Assembly (NCBI GenBank): GCA_016201085.1
Contig: JACQDO010000066.1
Location: forward strand, 1 to 9,751
Reading direction: 5' to 3'
Origin: Hyphomicrobiales bacterium
GTDB lineage: Bacteria; Pseudomonadota; Alphaproteobacteria; Rhizobiales; Xanthobacteraceae
DNA: 9,751 nucleotides
Under the pieces are notes generated by a model. It saw only the letters and a program-made list of their open reading frames with translations, did not search any database and had not been told where the DNA came from. Shown here piece by piece: positions 1 to 6,814 of this stretch. Positions within the stretch are counted from its first letter, which is position 1, and every line of letters begins with the position of its first letter. Both the position numbers and the translations under genes were made by a program.

Positions 1-129
1 GCCATCCTCACCGCCGCCGGCCACAACCTCCGCCTCGTCCTCGCCTGGCTGAGGATTCTTTTGCGTCTGATCCTGGCCGCGCTGTGGCGAGCGTTCGCCA
101 TCCACGCCAAACTCAAATTGGCTTCTTAA
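1..129 (+). CDS. Transposase, C-terminal fragment (IS5-like)
   Basis: This is an open frame entering from the window edge and ending at TAA (127-129), 42 residues visible. It begins AILTAAGHNLRLVLAWL and continues as a Leu/Ala/Arg-rich amphipathic helix. An 'AI/VLxAAGxN(F/L)xxLLxWL' run followed by a Leu/Arg-rich tail is the usual C-terminus of IS5-family DDE transposases, in which this helix follows the last catalytic Glu. The DDE residues lie outside the window, so it cannot be said whether the element is intact. The 45 bases after the stop do not show a terminal inverted repeat I can identify. A short dyad (139-145 with 152-158) lies there and may belong to the element's end. The family assignment comes from the C-terminal pattern only. 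Confidence 0.7.
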   Translation, partial: AILTAAGHNLRLVLAWLRILLRLILAALWRAFAIHAKLKLAS

Positions 130-173
130 CGGACGACTAATCACGGACGTTCGTGATTATCGTTGCGCTTGCG

Positions 174-208
174 ATTACTGGATGCCCCGCCTTCGCGGGG
201 CATGACAG
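174..208. repeat. Solo palindromic (REP-like) repeat
   Basis: The stem ATGCCCCGC (182-190) and GCGGGGCAT (195-203) pairs perfectly over 9 bp around a CTTC loop. It is flanked by TTACTGG on the left and GACAG on the right. The same arrangement (TTACTGGATGCCCGC, TTTC, GCGGACATGACAG) forms the right arm of the nested palindrome at 8895-8993, so this is a dispersed family and not a chance hairpin. There is no T-run on either side, so it is not a classical terminator. It sits between the transposase end and the terminator of the LTXXQ gene. Confidence 0.75.
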
Positions 209-210
209 AA

Positions 211-242
211 GAAAGAAAAAGGGCGGCCGTTGCAGGCCGCCC
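211..242 (-). terminator. Rho-independent terminator of the LTXXQ gene
   Basis: On the minus strand the stem GGGCGGCC / GGCCGCCC (235-242 with 221-228) encloses a 6-nt loop and is followed by TTTTTCTTTC (220 down to 211). It lies 23 bases past the stop codon of the minus-strand LTXXQ gene. On the plus strand the hairpin is followed by only a loose pyrimidine stretch (TTCTTCATTTC), so weak bidirectional action towards the transposase side is possible. Confidence 0.85.
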
Positions 243-265
243 TTCTTCATTTCATGTGAGCGCGA

Positions 266-1756
266 TCAGTCCGCCTGCGCCAGTTGGCCGCCGATGCGGT
301 TGAAGCGCGCCTTCTGCTCGTTGGAGAGCGTGCCGTAGAAGCTTTCGAGCGCGGGCTTCACCGTCTTGGCCGCGTCGATCATGGCTTGCAGGCGTTTCTC
401 CATCGCTTCCAGCCGGCCCGGCGGCGTGATTGGGGTTTCGTCCTGGCAGGCCGCCTGCATGATCGAGACGGCCTTGGTGGTCGCTTCCTCGAGACCTTTG
501 AGGTCGGTTTGCTGCGCGTCGGTCGGCTTGACCGCGTCCTCGATCCGCTCGATCGGCAGATTGGTCAGGCCGGGTTTCTGCTCCTTGCAGCTCTTCGCCT
601 CCGGCGCCGCTGCCAGGCTTACCTTGGCGCTATCCTTCGGAGCCTTCGGCCCGATGGCGTTGAAGCGTTCCTTCTGCTCGTCGGAGAGCGAGTTGTAGAA
701 CTTGTCCAGCGCGGGCTTGACGGTCTGCACCGCCGCGAGCGTGGCGTCGAGCCGCGCCGTCATCGCCGTCAGGCGGCCCGGAGGCGTCATCGGGAAAATG
801 TTTTCCGCCGGGCAGGAGGCCTTAAAGCTGGCGGCAGCGTCGCCGCTGGCCTTGCGCATATCGCCGAGCAACTGCTTTTGCTCGTCGTTGAGGCCGACCT
901 TGCGCTCGATATCGGCAAACGGCCAGGCGGTCACACCGCTGCCCGGCTGCGTGCACAGCTCCTGCACCGACGCGTAGCTCGCGCGCGGCGTCCGCCGTGC
1001 GGCTGCATAGCCATAGCCGTAATCGACCGGCGGGCCGACTTCGCCCCAGAACACGCCGTCGAAGAAATCGTCATAGGCGGTGTACCAGTAATCGTCGTCA
1101 TAGCCGTAAGGCCAGAACGCGTAGCCGAACAGGTCGTAATAGGCATAGGGCCAGAACACCGGTCCGTACCACGACACGAAGCGCGCTCGGTGGCCGTTCC
1201 GCCAGGCCCGGTGCGCCGCAAAGCTGGAGGCGCCGGTTCTCGCCGCGGACCGCGCGGCGAAGCGGCCTTGCTGTGCCGCTTGCGTCGTGATGCGCGCCTG
1301 GCCGTTGCGGCGTAGCGCATTGGTCTTCACACCGGTGGTTGTCAGCGTGTTAATTTTGGGTGTGGTCGTGAATTGGCGATTCAGGCTGCGTTGGGTGCGC
1401 AGCTGTTGCGTCCGCAAGGCGGAACGATTGATCGACGTGCCGCGGTTGACCGCCCTGAAGGACGTGCCGCGATTCACTGCCCTGAAGTTTGCCGATCGCC
1501 CGCTGCCTCCACTGAAGGATCGCGCGCCGCCACGCGGGGCAACGGCGTGGAACGACGGCCGTCCGCCGCCGCCTCCGCCGAAAGATCGCCCACCGCCACC
1601 GCCCGCCGGCGCGGCATGTCCGCCGCCGCCACCTGCCGCGGCCTTCCCACCGCCGCCGCCAACGGCATTGCCTTTGTGTTGCGCCAGCGCGTCCATCGGC
1701 ATCGCCAAGGCGCCTGCCAGCACAATGGCCGTGAGCCATCCAAATGATTTGTTCAT
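266..1756 (-). CDS. Secreted protein with two LTXXQ (Spy/CpxP-like) domains
   Basis: This is a 496-residue exported protein, probably periplasmic. I chose the ATG at 1756 over the one 9 bases upstream (1765): AGAGG lies 9 nt before it, but would directly touch the upstream ATG. The N-terminus MNKSFGW plus a hydrophobic stretch ending ALA|Q (about residue 25) is a good signal peptide. Residues 32-66 are Gly-rich (runs of five to six Gly). Residues 91-108 repeat FRAVNRGTS twice. Residues 196-238 are very rich in Trp, Tyr, Phe and Asp. Two homologous C-terminal domains follow (about 267-370 and 390-496). Each has a Cys pair (C267/C315 and C390/C437), a TPPGRL motif, a TVKPAL motif and a closing LSDEQKERF or LSNEQKARF, the LTXXQ signature. 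Spy and CpxP of this family are periplasmic chaperones or stress sensors; the same role here is inference. The gene appears to be transcribed alone. Confidence 0.85.
   Translation of the reverse strand: MNKSFGWLTAIVLAGALAMPMDALAQHKGNAVGGGGGKAAAGGGGGHAAPAGGGGGRSFGGGGGGRPSFHAVAPRGGARSFSGGSGRSANFRAVNRGTSFRAVNRGTSINRSALRTQQLRTQRSLNRQFTTTPKINTLTTTGVKTNALRRNGQARITTQAAQQGRFAARSAARTGASSFAAHRAWRNGHRARFVSWYGPVFWPYAYYDLFGYAFWPYGYDDDYWYTAYDDFFDGVFWGEVGPPVDYGYGYAAARRTPRASYASVQELCTQPGSGVTAWPFADIERKVGLNDEQKQLLGDMRKASGDAAASFKASCPAENIFPMTPPGRLTAMTARLDATLAAVQTVKPALDKFYNSLSDEQKERFNAIGPKAPKDSAKVSLAAAPEAKSCKEQKPGLTNLPIERIEDAVKPTDAQQTDLKGLEEATTKAVSIMQAACQDETPITPPGRLEAMEKRLQAMIDAAKTVKPALESFYGTLSNEQKARFNRIGGQLAQAD
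1434..1487. repeat. 27-bp tandem repeat inside the LTXXQ gene
   Basis: Two head-to-tail copies (1434-1460 and 1461-1487) agree at 24 of 27 positions. They keep the reading frame and encode FRAVNRGTS twice on the minus strand. The copies look like a recent in-frame duplication in the low-complexity linker between the Gly-rich and aromatic-rich parts. Confidence 0.85.
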
Positions 1757-1940
1757 GGCGTCCATCCTCTACCGTCACCCGTCAGCGTCCAGCCGACCTT
1801 CAATCAACGACGATGCAGAGCATTTCCTTCGGTTGAACGGAGCTGATCGTACGAATGTGATCGAAGATGAACGACTAGTAATATTGGAGTCGGCACGCAT
1901 TGTTATTTCGCAATAGAAGCGCGAAAATTTGCCTGAAATC

Positions 1941-1972
1941 GCGGTTTTGGTAACTGAATAGGGCAAAACCGC
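1941..1972. promoter_or_regulatory. Inverted repeat between the LTXXQ and transglycosylase genes
   Basis: GCGGTTTTG (1941-1949) and CAAAACCGC (1964-1972) are perfectly complementary over 9 bp with a 14-nt spacer. It lies in the gap 1757-2022, about 50 bases past the transglycosylase stop and upstream of the LTXXQ gene. No T-run follows on the minus strand, so it is at best a weak terminator. It could equally be an operator or an mRNA 3'-end hairpin. A second perfect palindrome, CGCAATTGCG (2003-2012), lies between it and the stop codon. The rest of the gap is AT-richer and should hold the LTXXQ promoter, but I see no clear -35/-10 pair. Confidence 0.4.
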
Positions 1973-2022
1973 CGGGCCGATGGCCTGACGGTCTTGCGAC
2001 AACGCAATTGCGAACTAGCGAT

Positions 2023-3252
2023 TTAGCGGATGGCGCCGCTGCTGCCGCCGCCGCGCAAGCGTTCGATCAATTCGGCCGACGGGTATGAATCGGCCGGCAG
2101 CCCGACTTTCATCTGCGCCTTCTTGACCGCGCCGCGGGTACCGGAGCCGACCTTGCCGTCAACTTCGCCGACCCCTTCGTGGCCCGCTTTGATCAGCAGA
2201 CGTTGCAACTCCATGACCTGTGGAGTGGAGAGCGGTTGCACCAAAGTGGCGCCGGCGTGATCGACATTTGGCGCGCCGGCGATACGCGTGGCGAAATAGG
2301 CGACGGTGGTGGAATAGACATAGGCCGAATTCCAACCGAGGAAGGCCTGGAAATTCGGATAGGCCAGGAAGGCCGGGCCGTGCCGGCCCATCGGCAGAAT
2401 CATCGAGGCCGGCAGTTCGTCGGACGGCAGCGATCCGTGCGCCGCCTTTACGCCCCAGGCCACCCACTGCGAGCGTGGATGCTTGATGGTGAGGTCGGCC
2501 TGATCCCAGGGAAGATTCTGCGGCACGCGCACTTCCTGCAGCCAGGGTTGGCCGCGTTGCCAGCCGAGGCTGACCAGGAAGTTGGCGCCAGAGGCCATCG
2601 TGTCGGGGATGCTATGGGTCAGATCGCGGCGGCCGTCGCCGTCGAAGTCCACGGCATTCTTGAGATAATCGGAGGCGGTGAACTGCAAGCCGCCGAATTC
2701 TCCGGCCCAGTCGCCGATCACATCGGCCGGTTGATCGCCGCGCTCGATGATGCGCAACGCATCGAACAGTTGCGTACGGAAGAAGTCGGGGCGGCGGCAG
2801 TCATAGGCCAGCGTGGCGATCGCGCTCAGCACTTTGTAGTTGCCGAAATTGGCGCCGAAGTCGCTTTCCAATCCCCAGAACGCGACCAGCACCGGCGCCG
2901 GTACGCCGTATTGGGCCTCGATCTTGGCGAACAGGGCGGCATGTTGCTTGATCTTGGCCTGGCCGTTCGGAATGCGGCCGCCGCCCACCATGCGGTCGGA
3001 GAATTGCAGGAAGGTCTGATTGAACACGGACTGGGCGCTATCACGGCGCACGATGGCCGGATCGAATGTCATATGCGGGGTGGCCTCGGCGATCACACGC
3101 GCCGGGATGCCTTGCGCTGCCGCGTCCTTTTTGAAGGTCTCCAGCCAGCGCTCGTAACTGCCGGTGTTCTGGCACCGAACCGCGGCCAGCGTCGGCCCCG
3201 CCAAGACGACGCCCAGGAGAACCGCCGCCAGTTTCAACGCCGTGTTGCGCAT
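2023..3252 (-). CDS. Lytic murein transglycosylase, MltB family, with C-terminal peptidoglycan-binding domain
   Basis: This 409-residue exported enzyme should cleave the MurNAc-GlcNAc bond of peptidoglycan, leaving 1,6-anhydro-MurNAc ends. AAAGGTGGA lies 8 nt before the ATG. Residues 1-24 (MRNTALKLAA through TLAA) form a signal peptide without a lipobox Cys at the cleavage site, so it is probably soluble periplasmic and not a lipoprotein. The catalytic domain (about 30-330) carries FWGLESDFG, with E129 as the expected catalytic acid, then NYKVLSAIATLAYDCRR, WAGEFGGLQFTASDY and DFDGDGRRDL, in the order seen in the MltB/SLT_2 family. Many family members have GAMGxxQF where this protein has GEFGGLQF. 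Residues about 340-397 (LSTPQVMELQRLLIKAG through SAELIERL) match a PG_binding_1 repeat. The gene is divergent from the FAD oxidoreductase across 158 bp and appears to be monocistronic. Confidence 0.92.
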   Translation of the reverse strand: MRNTALKLAAVLLGVVLAGPTLAAVRCQNTGSYERWLETFKKDAAAQGIPARVIAEATPHMTFDPAIVRRDSAQSVFNQTFLQFSDRMVGGGRIPNGQAKIKQHAALFAKIEAQYGVPAPVLVAFWGLESDFGANFGNYKVLSAIATLAYDCRRPDFFRTQLFDALRIIERGDQPADVIGDWAGEFGGLQFTASDYLKNAVDFDGDGRRDLTHSIPDTMASGANFLVSLGWQRGQPWLQEVRVPQNLPWDQADLTIKHPRSQWVAWGVKAAHGSLPSDELPASMILPMGRHGPAFLAYPNFQAFLGWNSAYVYSTTVAYFATRIAGAPNVDHAGATLVQPLSTPQVMELQRLLIKAGHEGVGEVDGKVGSGTRGAVKKAQMKVGLPADSYPSAELIERLRGGGSSGAIR

Positions 3253-3410
3253 CGTTAATATCCACCTTTGTCAAACGATCGAGGGTCGAATTTGCCCGAC
3301 GGCGGAGCCCGGTCAAGGACGATTGCCGATAAGCGTTAAGGCCGATTCTTGCGTTAATCGTGATTTTGCCGTCAGTTCCAGCGGCAACTCCCTTCGAGAC
3401 AAAAGAGCGC
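3253..3410. promoter_or_regulatory. Divergent intergenic region, transglycosylase / FAD oxidoreductase
   Basis: This 158-bp gap must carry the promoters of both divergent genes. It holds the transglycosylase ribosome binding site (3261-3269, minus strand) and two direct copies of GCGTTAA (3333-3339 and 3351-3357) starting 18 bp apart, a spacing compatible with a regulator site. I cannot assign a confident -35/-10 pair on either strand. Confidence 0.35.
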
Positions 3411-4505
3411 ATGCAAATCCTTGTGATTGGAGCGGGTGTCATCGGGCTGAGCGTGGCGCGCGCGGCAGCCGGCCGCGGCCACGAGGTGGTGGTGGCGGAG
3501 GCGAAAAACGCCATCGGCACCGGCATTTCCTCGCGCAACAGCGAGGTGATCCATGGCGGCATGTATTACCCGAGCGGCTCGCTGCGGGCGCGCCACTGCG
3601 TGGCTGGGCGGCGCATGCTCTACGCCTATTGCGCCTCGCATGGCGTGCCGCATCGCAAATGCGGCAAGCTGATGGTGGCGACCAACGACGCCGAGCTGGC
3701 CAAGATCGAGGCCATCGCCGCGCAGGGCCGCAGCAACGACGTGGAAGGCCTGGAAATGATCGGCGGCAACGCGGCGCGTGCGCTCGAGCCGGAGCTCGCT
3801 TGCATCGGCGCGCTGCATTCGCCGGAGACAGGCATTATCGACGGCCATGCCTTCATGCTGGCGCTGCGCGGCGAGCTCGAGGATGCCGGCGGCGCCATCG
3901 CCTTTAATACGCCAGTGACGGGCGCCACGCGCAAAAACGGCCGCTGGCTGGTCGCATTCGGCGGTCGCGACGCCGGCAGTTTCACATTCGACGCCATCGC
4001 CAATTGCGCGGGCTTACGTGCGCAGTCGCTGGCGCGAACGATGCAAGACTACCCGGCCACGCGCGTGCCGAAGTTGGTGCTGGCCAAGGGCAATTATTTT
4101 TCCTGTGCCGGCAAACCGGCTTTCTCACGGCTGATCTATCCCACGCCGGTCGACGGCGGGCTGGGCACGCACGTGACGCTCGATTTGGCAGGCCGCATGC
4201 GTTTCGGGCCGGACGTCGAATGGATCGAGCGCGAGGATTACACCGTCGATCCGGCGCGCGCCGAGCTATTCTACGCGCGCATCCGCAGCTATTGGCCGCG
4301 CCTGCCCGATGGTGCTTTGACGCCGGACTATTCCGGCATCCGACCTAAGATCACGGGGAAAGGCGAGGCGCAGGCTGATTTTCTGATCGATGCGCCGGCG
4401 CAGCACGGGGTGCCCGGTTTGGTGCAGATGTTCGGCATCGAGTCGCCGGGGCTGACCAGTTCGCTATCTTTGGCTGAGGAGATTGCCAACTATCTCGAAA
4501 GCTGA
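3411..4505 (+). CDS. FAD-dependent oxidoreductase, L-2-hydroxyglutarate oxidase (LhgO)-like
   Basis: This 364-residue flavoprotein of the DAO fold is related to LhgO / L2HGDH, which oxidise L-2-hydroxyglutarate to 2-oxoglutarate. I start it at the ATG at 3411 because the protein then opens directly with the dinucleotide-binding strand MQILVIGAGVIGLSVA (GxGxxG at residues 7-12). The frame is open back to an ATG at 3360, but those 17 residues look non-family. SSRNSEVIHGGMYYP (about 40-54), followed by LRARHCVAGRRMLYAYCASHG and a CGKLMVAT strand, is the hallmark of this family. GIIDGHAF, LGTHVTLDLAGRMRFGPDVEW, SGIRPKI and the C-terminal FGIESPGLTSSLSLAEE also fit. It is shorter than E. coli LhgO (about 420 residues), so the substrate may differ. 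The ribosome binding site is weak (AAAAGAG close to the ATG). The 3' end overlaps the convergent DUF2865 gene by 16 bp. Confidence 0.82.
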   Translation: MQILVIGAGVIGLSVARAAAGRGHEVVVAEAKNAIGTGISSRNSEVIHGGMYYPSGSLRARHCVAGRRMLYAYCASHGVPHRKCGKLMVATNDAELAKIEAIAAQGRSNDVEGLEMIGGNAARALEPELACIGALHSPETGIIDGHAFMLALRGELEDAGGAIAFNTPVTGATRKNGRWLVAFGGRDAGSFTFDAIANCAGLRAQSLARTMQDYPATRVPKLVLAKGNYFSCAGKPAFSRLIYPTPVDGGLGTHVTLDLAGRMRFGPDVEWIEREDYTVDPARAELFYARIRSYWPRLPDGALTPDYSGIRPKITGKGEAQADFLIDAPAQHGVPGLVQMFGIESPGLTSSLSLAEEIANYLES

Positions 4506-5248
4506 GCGCTGCGGCGCACGGTATCGTTCGCTGCGGCCGGAGCTGGCGAGGATGCCGCCTCCGCCGTGGCCGGTGTGTTCACCCGGACCTTCAACGCCGA
4601 AAGCTTGTTGCGTTCGCCTTGCGCGAAGCCGCCATAGCTGCCGACCGGCGTGAAATCGGCGGTCTTGTTGCGGCCGCCGGTGAAGGCCATCAGCCCACTT
4701 TTGGTGGCGATCACGTCGCCCGGGCGCAACGTCGGATCGCTGGCCGCATCGATATGCGCCAGCCCGAACGCATCGCGGCCGTTGCAGGTGCAGCCCGCCA
4801 CCAATTGCCGGCGATAGACGAAGGCATTGTCGAGATCGGCATAGCGACTGCCGTTGCTCGTCACCGCATAGTCGATACTGCCGCCGGAATACAGACGGGT
4901 CTGGCTCGCCGGGCAGAACGAACGGCACGCCTCGGCGGCGCTCAGGCCGGCACGCGCCTGCACTGGGAAATAGCGGCCATCGCAAGTGCGCACGCAGAAA
5001 GCCCTGGCCGGACCGGTTTCCGCGCGCATCGGCGGATTGTAACGGTCGGGCAGACTGGCGGACGGTTCGACAAAGGACTGGAGGTCGGCCGGCGGTTGCG
5101 GCCGGGACGTCGCATGACGCAGGCCGCCGAAAATGCTCTCGAAGATGCCTTGTGCCGACGCCGGTGCGGCAAAGCAAGGCATCAGCAAGCTTGCCGCCAC
5201 TACGCCAAGGGCGGCGCGAATTCCGGCTCTGTTGCCGCTGGCAGCCAT
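4490..5248 (-). CDS. DUF2865 secreted protein
   Basis: This 252-residue exported protein resembles DUF2865 proteins, known mainly from Hyphomicrobiales and without an established function. AGGGG lies 6 nt before the ATG. Residues 1-33 form a signal peptide (hydrophobic core AALGVVAASLLMPCF, cleavage near ASA|Q). The core shows FCVRTCDGRYFPV (C85, C89), a pair in CRSFCPAS (C108, C112), YAVTSNGSRYADLDNAFVYRR, and GCTCNG (C153, C155), followed by LRPGDVIATKSGLMAF (about 174-189). The six spaced Cys suggest disulfides or metal binding in the periplasm. The last 30 residues are Ala/Pro/Ser-rich and probably disordered. The gene is transcribed alone, converges on the FAD oxidoreductase with overlapping 3' ends, and has a strong palindrome 27 bases upstream of its start. 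Confidence 0.85.
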   Translation of the reverse strand: MAASGNRAGIRAALGVVAASLLMPCFAAPASAQGIFESIFGGLRHATSRPQPPADLQSFVEPSASLPDRYNPPMRAETGPARAFCVRTCDGRYFPVQARAGLSAAEACRSFCPASQTRLYSGGSIDYAVTSNGSRYADLDNAFVYRRQLVAGCTCNGRDAFGLAHIDAASDPTLRPGDVIATKSGLMAFTGGRNKTADFTPVGSYGGFAQGERNKLSALKVRVNTPATAEAASSPAPAAANDTVRRSAQLSR

Positions 5249-5274
5249 CGCGAACCCCTGCCTTTACGCACGCC

Positions 5275-5293
5275 CCCGCAGATGATCTGCGGG
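5275..5293. promoter_or_regulatory. 19-bp perfect palindrome upstream of DUF2865 gene
   Basis: CCCGCAGAT and ATCTGCGGG are exact 9-bp arms around a single central G (5284). Such a tight centre cannot close fully as an RNA hairpin, which favours a binding site for a dimeric regulator. It lies 27-45 bases upstream of the DUF2865 start codon, where it could overlap the promoter or the early 5' UTR. A second, shorter dyad (CCCAT-AA-ATGGG, 5332-5343) lies farther upstream. The regulator is unknown. Confidence 0.45.
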
Positions 5294-5402
5294 CCGGTAT
5301 GAATCAACGCCCGGCAGCGCGGAAGGTTGCGCCCATAAATGGGTCGCGAGCGCCGCCGTTCAGGTTCAGGCAGATAAGCGCAGCGGAGTAAATTCCCCGG
5401 TA

Positions 5403-5433
5403 ATCAGGATGCCGACAATGGCGGCATCCTGAT
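5403..5433. other. 12-bp perfect stem-loop
   Basis: ATCAGGATGCCG (5403-5414) and CGGCATCCTGAT (5422-5433) form a perfect 12-bp stem with a 7-nt loop. It lies just beyond the terminator of the ArsB/P-type transporter gene on the minus strand. Neither side carries a T-run, so it may be a backup terminator, an mRNA-stabilising hairpin or a protein site. It shows no resemblance to the repeats at 174-208 and 8895-8993 apart from a shared GGATGCC. Confidence 0.6.
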
Positions 5434-5440
5434 CAATCCG

Positions 5441-5476
5441 TGGGAAAAATGGCGCGCAATTTAATTAAATGCGCGC
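5441..5476 (-). terminator. Rho-independent terminator of the transporter pair
   Basis: On the minus strand GCGCGCA / TGCGCGC (5470-5476 with 5452-5458) brackets an AT-rich inner palindrome (ATTTAATTAAAT), and CATTTTTCCC follows immediately. The hairpin starts directly after the stop codon of the ArsB/P-type transporter (TGA, 5479-5477). Confidence 0.75.
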
Positions 5477-6814
5477 TCAGAAATAGCGCCACCACACGTA
5501 GACGTGACAGATCGCCACCGACACCACCATCATCGGGAAGGCGTAGAGCGTGTAGGTGACGAAGCTGAACGGCACGCCGTTGCGATCGCCGATACCGGCC
5601 ACCGTCAGGTTGGCGGAGGCGCCGATCAGCGTGCCGTTGCCGCCCAGGCAGGCGCCGAGCGACAGGCACCACCACAACGGCAGAATGTGATCGGCACCGC
5701 CAAACGCCGGCGCCATGTTCTTGATCAGCGGGATCATGGTGGCGACGAACGGGATGTTGTCGACGATCGCCGACAGGAACGCCGACGCCCACAGGATGGC
5801 GTAACCGGCATGTGCGAGGTTGCCGCCGGTCGCTGCCACCAGCTTGTTGGCCAGCAGCTTGAGCAGCCCGCCGACATCGACGCCGTGCACCACAATGAAT
5901 AGGCCGATGAAGAAGAAGATGGTGATCCATTCCACGTCGCCGAAGGTCTGGTGGACATTCTTGGCGGCCTTCTCGGAATGGTGCGCCCAGTTGTCGAGCA
6001 GCATCAGGATGGCGGCGCCGAACATGGCGATGGTGGCCGGCTCCAGGTGCAGCGGTCGCGCCAGCACGAAGGCGACCATCACGATGCCGAGCACGACGAG
6101 CGACTGCTTGAGCAGCAGCCAGTCCTCGATCGTGTCGGCCGGGTTCATCTTCATCACACGGGTCTCGGCGGCGGCCGAGGCCTTCAGATCCTTGCCCCAC
6201 AGGAAATGGATGATGACGGCCTGCACCACCATGACGACGACGATCACCGGCGTCAGGTGATAGACGAAATCGTTGAAGGTGAGGCCGACCTGCGAACCGA
6301 TCAGGATGTTGGGTGGATCGCCGATCAACGTGGCGGTGCCGCCGATATTGGAGGCGAATATCTCCGCAAATAGATAGGGATAGGCCGGCACTTTTAGCGT
6401 CTTGCAGATCGCCAGCGTCACCGGAACGATCAGCAGCACGGTGGTGACGTTGTCGAGGAAGGCGGACAGCACCGCGGTGGTGATCTGCAGGAGAAACAGC
6501 ATACGGGCGGGATGCGCCTTCGCCGCTTTCGCCGACCAGATCGCCAGATACTGGAACATGCCGGAGCGGCGCGAGATCGACACCAGAATCATCATGCCGG
6601 TGAGCAGGCCGATGGTGTTCCAGTCGACGCCCTTGATCGCTTCGTCCTGGTCGAGCACGCCGACCAGGATCATCACGCCGGCGCCGACCAGCGCGACGAT
6701 CGCGCGATTGACCTTTTCCGACATGATGGTGGCGTAGGTGATGGCCAGGACGCAGGTGGACACCCACATCGGATTGAGGCCGAAATAGACGTGAGATACC
6801 GCATGCGCGGTCAT
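5477..6814 (-). CDS. ArsB/P-type ion transporter (SLC13/CitMHS fold)
   Basis: This 445-residue inner-membrane protein has about ten to twelve hydrophobic segments. GGGGGAG lies 7 nt before the ATG. The two-fold repeat typical of the ion transporter superfamily is plain. Half one has LSAFLDNVTT (116-125) and NIGGTATLIGDPPNI (156-170). Half two has LSAIVDNIPF (347-356) and LGGNGTLIGASANL (390-403). These paired Asp-Asn and Gly/Asn/Pro loops line the substrate and ion site in this fold. Relatives include ArsB, the NhaD-like carriers and the animal P (OCA2) protein. The cytoplasmic loop between the halves (about 207-235) is short and charged. The substrate cannot be read from sequence: Na+/H+ exchange, anion or dicarboxylate transport are all possible. 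No ars genes are nearby, which weakens an arsenite role. It lies 94 bp downstream of a second IT-superfamily gene in the same direction and is probably co-transcribed with it. Confidence 0.88.
   Translation of the reverse strand: MTAHAVSHVYFGLNPMWVSTCVLAITYATIMSEKVNRAIVALVGAGVMILVGVLDQDEAIKGVDWNTIGLLTGMMILVSISRRSGMFQYLAIWSAKAAKAHPARMLFLLQITTAVLSAFLDNVTTVLLIVPVTLAICKTLKVPAYPYLFAEIFASNIGGTATLIGDPPNILIGSQVGLTFNDFVYHLTPVIVVVMVVQAVIIHFLWGKDLKASAAAETRVMKMNPADTIEDWLLLKQSLVVLGIVMVAFVLARPLHLEPATIAMFGAAILMLLDNWAHHSEKAAKNVHQTFGDVEWITIFFFIGLFIVVHGVDVGGLLKLLANKLVAATGGNLAHAGYAILWASAFLSAIVDNIPFVATMIPLIKNMAPAFGGADHILPLWWCLSLGACLGGNGTLIGASANLTVAGIGDRNGVPFSFVTYTLYAFPMMVVSVAICHVYVWWRYF

Noticed and set aside
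139..158. AATCACG / CGTGATT dyad after the transposase stop, considered as a terminator
   Set aside because: The 7-bp stem has no following T-run; it may just be part of the element's end.
284..1315. Long plus-strand frame (343 codons) opposite the LTXXQ gene
   Set aside because: It is a mirror of a GC-rich gene: Arg/Leu-rich low-information protein, no recognisable domain, while the minus frame has a signal peptide, a ribosome binding site and family motifs.
1287..1916. Proline-rich plus-strand frame opposite the Gly-rich part of the LTXXQ protein
   Set aside because: The Pro runs are the complement of Gly codons in a gene with good evidence on the other strand.
1775..2002. 75-codon minus-strand frame in the gap upstream of the LTXXQ gene
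   Set aside because: No ribosome binding site or recognisable feature; it covers the region expected to hold the LTXXQ promoter.
2179..3258. Plus-strand frame (359 codons) opposite the transglycosylase gene
   Set aside because: The minus strand encodes a clear MltB-type enzyme; the plus frame has no family motif and arises from third-position GC bias.
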